Made by a program: the position numbers and the translations under genes. Under the pieces are notes generated by a model. The model searched no databases. It was not told the origin of the DNA and saw only the letters and a list, made by a program, of their open reading frames with translations. Shown here in pieces: positions 12,451-24,700 of a stretch of DNA of 64,000 nt (position 1 is the first letter of the stretch; each line of letters starts with the position of its first letter). The stretch covers positions 34,187,848 through 34,251,847 of the forward strand of contig OZ020268.1 of NCBI GenBank assembly GCA_963971225.1, written 5' to 3'. Source of the DNA: Melieria omissa (lineage: Eukaryota > Arthropoda > Insecta > Diptera > Ulidiidae).

Positions 12451-15400
12451 TACATATAAATATTAATTTAGTTTCCCCTCCCCAATTTTGTAGAAAGCAA
12501 GAGCGAAGAGAAGATGAAGATGAGAAGAGAAGATTGTTGAACTTGAAATTTTGTTTGTTTTTCTTATTTGAATTGTAGAAAATTGTTAAGGCATTTCGTA
12601 CCAGCCATTGTGGTCATGACTAATTGCTTAAGCATATTACTTACTACTACTATTATCATTACTACTATTAACACTACCACAACTACCACTTATTTATAAC
12701 ATTATATTTTGTTACTTTTATAAGCGAGAAGAGCGTGCGTATCTGCTTGGAGTGTTAAAATCGAAAAATTATAAAACATTTTAAACATTTAAACATTTTC
12801 GTTATTTTTGTAAACCTTCAAATATCACACAAGCAAATTACAGCGATTATAAATTTATGTAAATAAGCAAATATATTTAAAGCTATTATTAATATCTAAT
12901 GAGAGAACCGCGATGAGTTTGCCTTTAAATTGAAACCCGAAATGGCTTATTTGACAAGAACCAAGTAAAAGGAAGCCAAGTTATAGCTGACGAAAGTTCT
13001 ACTTGATTTGTATGAACACTGTGTGGGGCAGCACAGGACCAAAATACGCTGCGAGAAGCTGCTGCATTTTAGAGACTCTTATGCTTTATTTGCCAACCCA
13101 ATTTGACTTTTCTCACATTTTATGCTTCAACTAAACCGCGAGTTATATCTTATTTATGTACGTAAGTCCAGAGTAACGAACAGAACGAATGACTCCAACT
13201 GAACACAAAAATATCTCCAAGGTCTTCGGACGGCGAAGCGGAGGAACCACTTTAGAATTTAGCGAAGCGCAGTAGTTATATTAAAAGAATACATGAGAGG
13301 GAATACTGAACAGAAGCATATTTTATCGTACTTTTCATAAGAAAATGATTGCATTATTTACTACTATTATGTATGTAGTTTTGGTTGAAAGGATATACTT
13401 TACGAATAAAAATGAAACAAACACTGAAAGAGAAACAAAATGACAACAGTACGAGAAGTTTTTAAAATTGATTTTGTGGTTGTTGTGTTATGTACATAAA
13501 TAAATATCATAAAAGAGGAAAACGAAAAAAAATATTTTGTAGATTGTAAAATTATATGAGTACGTGAAGAGTTAAAACAAAAGTATATTGAATGGTATGC
13601 ATACAAGATGTGTAAGTACGTACATTCATAAATGAGTAACTATGCAAATGACGCAGAACTTAACGCATACAGGATTGCATAAATTAAATAAAGAGCAAGT
13701 TTAAAAAAAATATTGATTTGTTATTTTGTCTTGGATGGTAAATGGTCGAATAGTGATGGTCAGGTTTCTTTATAATTGCATCGGGATTTGAACCCGTTAA
13801 AGCTTTTACCTGTATTACGTAGACTTTTAATTGTCAAATTTGAACAAACAAATTTGAGCGGAGCGGCGATTTAGTATATGAAAAATAAAGTCTGCTCATT
13901 GTCGATCCGACAGCTCGTATTTTTAATGGGTAATTATATCGTTTCTAGAGGATAGATATTGCCTGCTATATATATTCATGGCTGAGTCGATCATACTGAA
14001 TGTATAATAATGATAGTGAGTGATTTATGGTTGATAATAGATGACTAAGCTACAATTTCAGTACTTTTTAAAGATCTCTGAGTATCCCGTACAGATTTTT
14101 ATTCTGTACGCATCGCATAAAAAAATCACCATAAATATGTAGTTCGTATATAAAATAATTTGATTTATTTATCTGTAAATCGTTTTAGGTTTGATGTTAA
14201 AACATGCTTCTGTGACACGTTTATGTACTAACTCGACCTTTTCGTATTAATTGTACAATATGACATGATTCCAAGCTCACACAAAAACTTTAATATTTGC
14301 TATTTGTGCATTCGTTAACCCTACTCGTAATTCCCTGAATTTAAATAGTAACGTAAACCCAGAAGTGAGACTGTCAGGCTTATATGAGCTATATGAAGCT
14401 GTATATGAAAATGTTCAATTTATAAATGCAATATTATTCTAACATTCCATTAGAAGATTACATAAAATAATGAAATCGAAAATCTTTTGGATTTATCACC
14501 ATTTGAAATCTTTAATGAGACTGTGAGGCTCAATTCTGGGAATTAGGGTTAAGTCAATGGTTGGCTGTACGGGATTTGAAGGATTTCGAGTTTAAGACCG
14601 TTAACCAAATTAAAAAGGGGAAAGACTGCTGGAATCATGTGATTTAGTATTATGAAGTTGGCAACAGTGATCTTTTTCGCCCAGTGATGCCGACTTCCCA
14701 CCGACAGCATCAAAAGTACACATTTTAATATCCCTATTTGGAAAACTTAAATATCTATGGTATTTAATTGAGCAATGTATAAAGTTTTAGAAATGATAAG
14801 CTGAACTTTTAATTTATATTTATTTTCAGTACCAACATTAAGTGAAAACACAGTTACTTGACGCACTTTTCAAATGTGTCTTAATATCAGCAAATGTATC
14901 CCTCAGAAGAGAGACGTTTATAGGAAAGCAGCAACACTGCACCCGTGTGCGGGCACATTGACTCATTCGCCATTTTTATTTTTTCCATTCGGCTGTTTTG
15001 GGTGTTGCTGTAGACGGGAAACTATAAGAAATCTGCAAAATGGTAAAAATCTGTGAAAATGTGAATTGAAATTAATTAAAAATGTTCTCTTGTGGTGTTG
15101 GTTACTAGTGTGTGCAGATTTTGCAAAGTTCTGTTAGCGTTTGATGGTGGAAAACGGTCGTTAGAATGCCGGGTGTTTCATGAATGCAATGACTGCATCG
15201 CTTGGGCGCTGGACGCAGTGGTTCGCCGTCCACACTACGAGTGCACGTGTAGTAAAGTAACTGCTAACTTTCAGATGTTTTAAAGTACTTAAAATTTGCA
15301 TAAGAACAACAGCCGGTACATGTTCACATGATCAATGAGACAAAGAATGGCAAAGAAAATTCTGGAAGCATTACCGGGTGTAGTTGTAAAAACGGCGTGG

Positions 15401-15671
15401 TTTCGCGGATGATTCATACATTTCTTGACAGTTTTACCTTTTAAGACTTTTGATACTGCAGCATATTAACCGATGAGGAGTATGTAGATATTTTTTAGTT
15501 ATAGTTTCAGGGGATATAAGTATTCGGAAACGGCAGCATGATTCCCTATTGTAAAAAGTGTGGTTATGTCGAACTACTTTCTGCCCAATTAACACCTCCA
15601 CAATGTCATGACAAGAGAAATTTACATACTTCAATGCCGTAAATGAATTTTTTTTTTTTAAATTACAGGAG
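12451..15671. other. 3' UTR/intergenic region between Nup153 and CCT2
   Basis: AT-rich sequence with no supported coding exon. The left part is probably Nup153 3' UTR. The right part (about 14.9-15.67 kb) should contain the CCT2 promoter and a 5' UTR exon or intron, because the CCT2 start exon is preceded by a pyrimidine-rich tract and a CAG acceptor at 15666-15668. A GGGATTTGAACCCG box near 13788 resembles an antisense tRNA B box, but no tRNA fold accompanies it. Confidence 0.5.
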
Positions 15672-17618
15672 ATGTCACTAAATCCAGTCCGAGTGCTGAA
15701 GAATGAAGCACAAGAGGAGAAGGCGGAAATGGCGCGTCTGTCGTCGTTCATCGGCGCCATAGCCATTGGTGATCTGGTGAAGAGCACGCTTGGTCCTAAG
15801 GGCATGGACAAGATATTGGTGGCACATGGTCGTAACGCCGGTCAGGTGGAAATCACCAATGACGGCGCAACAATATTGCGCGCTGTCGGTGTTGATAATC
15901 CTGCTGCGAAAATATTGGTGGACATGTCGCGTGTACAGGACGAAGAAGTGGGTGATGGTACCACATCGGTGACGGTATTGGCGGCTGAGCTATTGCGCGA
16001 AGCGGAGAAACTCATCGAACAGAAATTGCATCCACAAATAATTATAGCCGGCTGGCGTCTGGCAACGCAAGTGGCACGTGATGCGCTTACCCAGACAGCT
16101 CAAGACAATTCGGCGAATGATGCGAAATTTAAGGAGGATTTACTGAATATTGCGCGTACCACGTTGTCTTCTAAGATTCTGCATCAGCACAAGGAGTTTT
16201 TCGCGAAGCTGGCAGTGGACGCTGTGTTGCGGCTGAAGGGCTCTGGAGAGCTGCATGCAATTCAGATTATTAAGAAGAGCGGTGGTACGCTGGACGAATC
16301 ATTCCTAGATGAAGGTTTCCTCTTGGACAAGAAGCCCGGTGTGCATCAACCACAGCGTGTAAGTGGAAACCATGTAGTTTTGAAGTGGACTGGTCTTTTC
16401 TAGAGAAGAAGTGTCGCAGGGAATTATTCACTATCAGCGCGTCGAAGTGGTTGTGACTTATGTTGCGGATGTTAACCATATCACAGCCATTTTGACGAGT
16501 TTGATGCTGAAATTAAACATCGGCTGGCACGTTATTGAAATCCCCGGGCCATATAAATTTAGTAACCACACGAAATTCGTGTACAGTTTTTAACTTAAAT
16601 CAAAAGCTTAACGCAATCTGTAATTTTTCTTTCCTTCTTGTAGATTGAAAAGGCAAAAATCCTTATAGCCAACACACCAATGGATACCGATAAGATCAAA
16701 GTCTTTGGCAGCACAATCAAGGTGGATTCGTTGGCCAAGATTGCCGACTTGGAGTTGGCTGAAAAGGAGAAGATGAAGGATAAAGTGCAGAAAATCCTCA
16801 GTCACAACTGCAACGTCTTCATTAACCGCCAGCTCATCTACAATTATCCCGAGCAACTCTTTGCCGACGCCGGCATTATGGCCATTGAGCATGCCGACTT
16901 CGATGGCATTGAACGTTTGGCTTTGGTTACCGGTGGCGAGATCGTTTCCACTTTCGACAATCCGGCGCTAGTGAAACTGGGCGAGTGTGAAGTCATCGAG
17001 CAGGTGATGATCGGCGAGGATACGTTGTTGCGCTTTAGTGGTGTCAAACTGGGCGAAGCCTGTACCATTGTGATTCGCGGCGCCACGCAGCAGATTCTCG
17101 ACGAGGCTGATCGTTCGCTTCATGACGCTTTGTGTGTGCTGGCCGCTACAGTGAAAGAGTCGCGTATCGTCTACGGCGGAGGTTGCTCGGAAGCGTTGAT
17201 GGCAAATGTAGTTTTCAAAAAGGCTGGCGAGACGCCCGGCAAGGAAGCGATTGCCATGGAGGCATTTGGCAGTAAGCTTAAGTTAAAATGAAAATTGTTC
17301 GATTTATAAAATTGTATTATTTGCCATTTAGGAGCTTTGCTGGCACTGCCCACCGCGATTGCTGACAATGCAGGTTACGATTCGGCACAGCTGATTTCTG
17401 AGCTACGTGCTGCGCATGCGCAAGGCAAGTTTACGACCGGTTTGGATATGGAGAAGGGTAAAGTTGGTGATATGAAAGAGCTCGGTATCACCGAGTCATA
17501 TGCTGTGAAGCGTCAAGTATTGCTGTCTGCGGTAGAAGCGGCCGAAATGATTCTGCGCGTGGATGACATCATCAAGTGTGCACCTAGGAGACGCGTTCCC
17601 GATCGCGGCTACTGCTAG
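15672..17618 (+). CDS. CCT2: T-complex chaperonin subunit beta (CCT2)
   Basis: CCT2 is the beta subunit of the eight-subunit cytosolic CCT/TRiC ring, which folds actin, tubulin and WD40 proteins with ATP. Coding exons are 15672-16358, 16644-17271 and 17332-17618 (phases 0 and 1), giving 533 aa against 535 in human. Group II chaperonin signatures are visible: TLGPKGMDK near residue 38, TNDGATIL near 60, and the ATP-site GDGTTS near 94. The apical-domain region with [13 protein letters not shown] and the conserved [18 protein letters not shown] segment follow, and the C-terminus is APRRRVPD. The start [11 protein letters not shown] is the usual insect CCT2 start and follows a splice acceptor, so a noncoding 5' exon is expected. 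No damage is seen. It is transcribed towards the phosphorylase kinase gene (convergent). Confidence 0.96.
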
Positions 17619-18788
17619 ATTAAGTTCTTGTTTATTTAATTTGCTAATGTTTGCTAAACCACTTCACCCACACACTTTCATAGACCTTTGTAATGCTTTC
17701 TACATTGTTCACTATTTTTAACAAAAACTAAACTAAAACCATAACAATTGGCAAGCATCTTTCTTAATTTGTAACTGTGTAATGGCCAGAGCGTTCAATG
17801 AAATATCACCTTTCGGCGGTACCTTGCCGGTTAAGCATTTCATCGAAAATGCCTTTAAATGTGGAAGTTTATAAGGAGAATGGTAAGAGAGAATTAAAAA
17901 GGAACAAGGCATTGAAATAATTGGTTGACCATAAGTTGCTATAAAAGAATTGGAGTGACTCAAGAAAAAAAAGATACTGTAAAACCTTGGAGGATTTTGT
18001 TCCTAATGGCTGCTCAATATTTTAACTTTGGCAGTCGAGTACTCGTTTGGTCACGGTTTCACCAAGTTTATTGAGGGATTCTCAACCATCCACCAAGTAC
18101 AAAAACGTCTAAGGGACGAAAATGATTTTCCTATAAGCCAACAAATCGACACAATTTCAAATAAAATCAGCCGATTTTTATTGCTGTCTTATTGGCCTCA
18201 AATTCTCTTGTCTATCTTCTTGTAACTTCCACGTTTGGTGTTGATTGTAATTTAGCATTTAGTCGACAGTGTGATGGGTCCAGCGATGCCTTCAGTTTAT
18301 ATTCAAATACAATATTATCTACTTAATAAAACACTGCAGAATATAAAAAGCATTACCTATTCACAGCTAAAAATAAAATGCGGTCCTTGAACACAATTGC
18401 GAATAGATTTTATTTTAATTACGCAAAAAAATTGCAGCTAAATATCAATATGGGGTTTAGTACAAGAAGTAGGTTGCAATTCATTTAAAATATCTGCTAC
18501 TATTCGAGAAAGGTTTACACCGTTTCGTTATTGCATCACACGTACAAAAACTACAATATTTATTTTTGTTAACAGCAGTTAGCAAGTAAAACCAAAAAAT
18601 ATTTCGACAAAGTTACAACAAAATCAAGCTCAACAAGACTGACGAAATACTCCCTCACGCGAAACACTAAAATCGAATTGGAGCAACGAAACTGCGAAAT
18701 AACTACATTCTTATAGGAGTGCATAGTAATTGATAATTATAACTTGATAAATTGTATAAGTTGTCATGTGGATGGACGAGCATTTGCT
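17619..18788. other. Convergent 3' region between CCT2 and the kinase gene
   Basis: About 1.2 kb of AT-rich sequence between two convergent stop codons. It must contain both 3' UTRs. A minus-strand AATAAA is present at 18559-18564, about 225 nt after the kinase stop, and is a reasonable poly(A) signal for that gene. No other feature recognised. Confidence 0.5.
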
Positions 18789-21700
18789 TTAGGAGATGGC
18801 ACACTCCATTTCGCCCTGCTTTGGCACACAGTCCAACACCAGCGCCACGGCGCGTGCCATGTACGTCATTGTGCCGTAGCTGCCGCTGGGTGCGCTGCAA
18901 GAGAAATGGAAATCATCAAACGAGAAAGTGCGATTTGAGGCCTCATGTCACACTCACCTGTCGTACAGATGCTGGCAGATGTATGCCGCACCGCCGCACA
19001 GCAGCATGCCGCTGGCTGCTTGGTGATCTTTGGCATCCTTTGACTTGGCACAGCATAGCATGGCGTCACCCTGCACTTTACGTTGATCTTCGAGGAACAA
19101 CTGATTGGCTTTGTGCACCAGGTGCTCCACGTAAATGATGCCGCCGAGCGACGGCACCAAGTTGTGCTCAGTGACCAGCGTCAGCACCATCAGTGCCTCT
19201 ACCACCAGCTGCCGATATTCTGGCTGCGGTATTTGATTCAGCGCTGTCTCCACTTCCAGCGCGAACTTCAGTTCGCCCGGGGTCATTTCCTGCGTCAGAC
19301 TCTGCTGCAATATGCGACCTTCTATAGCGAGGCCTTGACACTTCTCCAGGACGCTCCATACGCGCGAATAGAAATCGCGAGGAACGCGATTTAGCGCGCC
19401 GTCCAGACGACGACGACGCAGCCACTGCCCTTGGCGATCGTCAATTGTGGCTATGAGTGCGTCCTCGCCCTCAGGGTCGCCCAAGCCGATTTGGCTCTTC
19501 TTGCTGACACGACTAGATTTGCAGCTAACAATGGACAAATTGCCTCGCGCAACTGTGAGGAATTAGGGAATTTATTTCTTGATCATGTGTATTTAACTCG
19601 TCTCACCACTGCTGACGGCGAATTCCTTGCCGCTAAGTATGTGATAGAGTAGATTCTTCATTTCGAATGGCGACAAATTGAGTAGATGCTCCGACGCTGC
19701 CTCGCCGTCGCAGTTCAAAGTGCGCGACAGCTCCTTGGCCATCACCTGAATGATGAGACCCACGCGCAGGCGCAACATTTCATGAAAGAGCTGCGGCTCG
19801 GTGCGTATGAACATGGCCAGATAGACCATCAGTTCTTGGGTCAACATGGCTGTACTCTCGTCATCGCCATAGGTCTAAGATAATAACAACGAATGCAATA
19901 AATGGCAGATTTTAGTGGATTAAGCAATACTCACATCGTGAATTAATTGGCGCAATTCGACTTCCGGCAACGGTGCGGTGATTGTGTACTCGTTGTTGGG
20001 CGGCATACCAACGGTGACCTGATTCGCAAAGCAATTTAATTAAATCAATTTCAATCAAAATATTATCTTGCTTCATATTTCAAGGTCAATTTATAACTTC
20101 TACCTTGAGTGCATATTTACCTGCTTCTGTCGCACCAGTAGATCAGTAACGGCCTTGGCCAAATCTTCGACACGTTTGCCCAACATGCCGGCGGTATGAC
20201 GCACCAGACCCCACAGTTTCTGTTGACAGGCCTTCTCGTACAGACCCTTGAGCAGGTCGCGCACGGTAACGACTCGACCTTCTTCCAGCATGCCTTCAGA
20301 TTGAAGAGAATTAGTGTTGGTTGCATCAATGACAACAGTGGGCATTTCAGCAATTGGCGGTTCGTCGTTAGCATCGGAACCGATTAGAATGGCGTCTTCC
20401 GTTTGCTCAACATCGTCTTTTCATTCATTGGCATTTGCGCATTTATACGTTTTTTTCAAGTTTTTTTTTCAATATACAATGGGTTAATTTTGGAAAGGGG
20501 ATAGACAAACAAACAGGAACGAGACAAATAGTCCGAGAAAATGGTGGTGGCAGTGCGTTTTTAGGAAAAATGTTAAGGAAAGTCATTAGAAATAAGTTTA
20601 TTAAAACATGCGGATGTGTAGGCGAGAGTTTGTTGGTGAAAAAGCCAGTGAGCAGAGCGTAAAATAGAGAATTTTTGGTGAGGATTTGGGCGGATAGCCG
20701 GGCAAGTGACGTACAAACATTGAAAGCATAACAACAGCACAAGGCACACAAACATACGCACAAAATAAAAGAAAAAAAGAGAGAAAAAAAGTTATGAAAT
20801 TAACTTAAATTAGTTTAAAGCTGAAACGCATTTACAAATAAAATTCATGGCGAATAAACGTTACAAAAATCACAACAAAATGAAAATACATAATGGATAA
20901 TGAACAATTCAATACATATACAGGAAATTTTAAACAATTTGTGTTTTACTTTATACCGTTTCGGATTTTCTGTAAAATCGAGGTGTTACAAGAATTTATA
21001 TGATTTTCGTTTAGAGGGCGAAAGGCTCTGATAATTTTTCAATGTATGAATTCTGAGAGTTGAGTACTGCCCAGTTAAAGGACAAGCGATGAATCAACTT
21101 GCCAATCAAACCGTGTTGAAATTTAAAAAATATCGACTTTATAGCGAAACGATATATGCGAAAACCAATGATAACAAAATTGAATTCGGACGTGGGAAAG
21201 CGTTTTAAATGATAAATGAGTTTTCATAAAAAAAAAAATATTTTATTTAACCATAGATCGATCTTCAAAAAAATTAAGGAAGCCGTTCCAATCAAATCCC
21301 AATGCAAATATTTGTGTCTTTACAATACTGGTTTTTCACATAGGAAGGAGGTCCATTTATTTTTGCCCATTCCAGAATAGTAGCATTTAGGACACCTTTC
21401 TCGGTGCTTCTTGGATGATTTATCAGTTATTATCTGTTACGGAAGCCCAGTCTCATTGTTTTCAGAGTTGGAAAAATTGCAATGTCAAAGTTTCGAAAGC
21501 AACTCTTTAGATGTGCCGTTTCTTTTAAGTTGATTTTTGTTCTGGATATAAGATAAAACCAACGAAATTGCAAGCTCATGCAAGAAACGCTTACGTTCTG
21601 ATTCTTTTTGGTCTGTTTCCATTTAGCATTGATTTCATTGTAAACAGTGTTAGCATTCAGCGCCGCAATATCGATTATATTTAAAAACACAGCCATTTAC

Positions 21701-24700
21701 ATCTGTAGCAGTCCAAAATTTTGTCAACTATATTAACACCTCCGTCGTTGTGTTATAAAAAGAAATAAGTTTCGTCAATATCTTTGAATCGTTGACAATA
21801 TTAGGCCCGTGATGCATTGAGCTGTATTTCCCATACAAAGCACGTATTTGAATAAACAATCAGCCATATCTTTCGGGTTTAGAGAGAATGTACTGCCGGA
21901 ATTTGCAGCGGCCATGAAATACCAGTAATTTTTCATCAAAGGTCACGAAATCGTGAAGATTGTAGAATATTGAAAGTAGTTCAACCCATTAATCCCAAAG
22001 ATTATGAATCGGCGCAAATTTGTGACATTTTTCTTCCTCAACCGACCACTAGTGCATGGTTTGTCGCTCCAAATAGTGCCGTCTTTCGAGTCAACACCAG
22101 GGCACGGTAGGCAGGAAGCATCGATAGGTAGCACAAAATTGTTGACAACAACTGCAATCTGGGTTGTATTTGTTGATGATTATATAGGGTGTTTTTTTTA
22201 GAGGTTTGTTTTTCGAATAGAGATAAAACTGGCATTTTGTGGTCAAATCTGGCAACTCTAATGTCATTTATGTTCAGTTTGGTTTGCCATTTCATCATGA
22301 ACAGGTTGACAAAAGAACAACGCTTGCAAATCGTGCAAATTTATTTCGAAAATAATGGTTCAGTTCGCGAAGTTTACCGCAAGCTCCGCCCATTTTATGG
22401 TCGACATAATCGTCCATCGGTTAACCATGGGTCGTTTTCGCACTATGTTTACTCTATGTGATAATACGCATCCGCAGAGACGTCGAACAGTGCGCACCGA
22501 AGAAACAATTGCCGCTGTAGAGCAAAATGTTGAAGAGGACCCGAATGAATCGATTCGCCACCGTGCACAGCAATTGGAGCTGGTTGAAAATTGGACCTGT
22601 AGAATTGGCTTTATTCGAGCCAGCCGCGGCGGCCACATGCCCGAAATCATATTTAAACATTAATGGCATAAAATTATCCTTCCAATAAAGCCAAATTGAT
22701 GGACATTAAAACGATTTTCTTGTGTTTTATTTCAATTCGAAGTTCTATACCTGTAAAAAAAACACCCTATAGGTGCAAAATCCGTTCGAATTGAAATCCT
22801 ACCTGCACCTTCTCAAAAGTTATTCATATTTTTATATTTCGAATCGGAACAATTTGTAACACAAGACAACAAAAAACACTTTTTTTCTGTTGCATGGAGT
22901 TTTTCTACTGTTTCTTACTAATTTGGGTGCGCTGATTTCGAATCTATCCTCCGATTTTTTTTAGCAGATCTAGTTAGTGAGATATAGGTACCGTGTCATT
23001 TTTTCAGTTTTTCCTCTACTTTTTCCATATTTTTGATCGTAATTTCTAAACCAAAAAACCGATTGACATGAATGTATGAAAAGTGATGAAAATGGTTATG
23101 GTACATTTTTGCTATTATTTCGATGCGAATGTACATTCCGCCAAACAATTTGGCTGTGTTGTATTGCTTGATGTGTCGGCTTTCATTATACACCAAAACG
23201 TTAATTGATTAACGTGTATGTTTTTGGCCATCAAAGAAGACGCCTTAAAATTTCATATTTGCCGACTTTGAGGTCCAATTACCGCGGAATTTTAAAACTT
23301 ATAAAAATAAATTGCATTGAGAAAGAAGCCGTGTGGTGTTGTTAATGCGATAAGGTGAAAGTTATGTCAATCGGTTTTTTAGTTTAGGAATTACGATCAA
23401 AAATATGGAAAAAGTAGAGGAAAAACTGAAAAAATGAGACGGTACCTGATTTTGAACCTATAATCATCAACAAATATAACCCAGATTGCAGTTTTTGTCG
23501 ACATTTTTGTGCTACCTATCGATGCTTCCTGCCTACCGTGAGGGTTACTGTCAATATTCCCATCAGGCTCAGATGATCACTCTCACTGTCTTTTTCAATG
23601 CCCCCTTCAAAATGTCTTCATTTTCGAATTCATCCTCTGAACTGCTATCCAAGACGTCCTTTACTAGTTCTTCCAAAGCCAACAATCTTGGACGAAACAT
23701 TACGTCGTCTATCAGCAAATAATTTCACATGCCATATGAAAAAACAGAACGCAAATAACATTCACGGTGGCATAGAAATGATCGAAATGCCATATGTATC
23801 AAAAGTGATGCAAAGGAGAGAATTATAAACTTTTAAATTTTCTCACGGCCTCTCTATTAAAAAAGTGAGAAATACGGTTTTAAACAAGCATAATCCCAAC
23901 ACAAAGTCACAAGGAGTGGTTCAATTAATTTTAGCCTGAAAAAAGTTATAATAAAACAAAAAACCAAATGTATAATTTTTGACACAAAGCGCGATCTACA
24001 GCTAAATATTGAATTAAATATTATTGTGAAGTTTTGAAGCTTTTGATTCGGTTCAATCGGTCTTGTTTTGAATTAGTTGGTTTTGCTGCATTTTCATTTT
24101 GGTCTGTGTCGAGATTTCTGGAGATGAAATTTGTATTTTTGTATTTGTATTTTTAATACATTTTAAAATTTTTCAACCTTGCAGTTTATCTTATTGTGAC
24201 ATTTTTTTAAACTTTTGTTGCATACATTGTAAAGCATTGCAGTGAAATAACAACAAACAACACGAACGAAATGATTTCAACAAAAACAACAACATGCATG
24301 CCAATAAATTTATTGCACAACTGCATGCATTTGCATGTAGATTGACGCCACAATGTGTGTTTCTGTTTACAATATCATACAAAAACAATTGAATGAATGC
24401 TCATATTACGCATGAATTGTTGGGCAGCAATACGCAATTACAATTGTTCACAGAGACGTTGCTAATTTTGTACATGGGCAGGGATTGTTCGGGGTTGGCT
24501 TGGAGTTTGGGTCGGTTAGAAGTGGCTCTTCCCAATTGTGTGTGTACAATTACGACAATTTACGTGCTGTTGTGGTTTATTTATAACTTTCGTATAGAAT
24601 TCTGTTACACATGGTTGGTGTGCTGGTGATGACAATTAACAGAAAAACAGCAGATTTCAACACTTACCGGAGGGTTTATTCTTTAATCCTAAGCCAGCTA

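Larger units (their letters stand above)
21430..23720 (-). mobile_element. Decayed piggyBac-like transposase, split and rearranged
   Basis: Minus-strand fragments show a piggyBac DDE transposase. Near 23719-23570 is an acidic N-terminal segment starting [11 protein letters not shown]. Near 21930-21890 is [17 protein letters not shown], matching the characteristic piggyBac R-x-F-R-Q-Y-x-x-x-K-P block. Near 21696-21640 is [20 protein letters not shown], the late transposase block. The frames between these are broken by stops, an inverted duplication (about 22103-23085 against 23345-23540) and a mariner-like insertion at 22185-22769. It lies within a kinase-gene intron in the same orientation as that gene. 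No intact termini identified. Confidence 0.75.

Noticed and set aside
13781..13800. GGGATTTGAACCCG, resembling an antisense tRNA B box
   Set aside because: No A box at the proper distance and no cloverleaf pairing on the minus strand.
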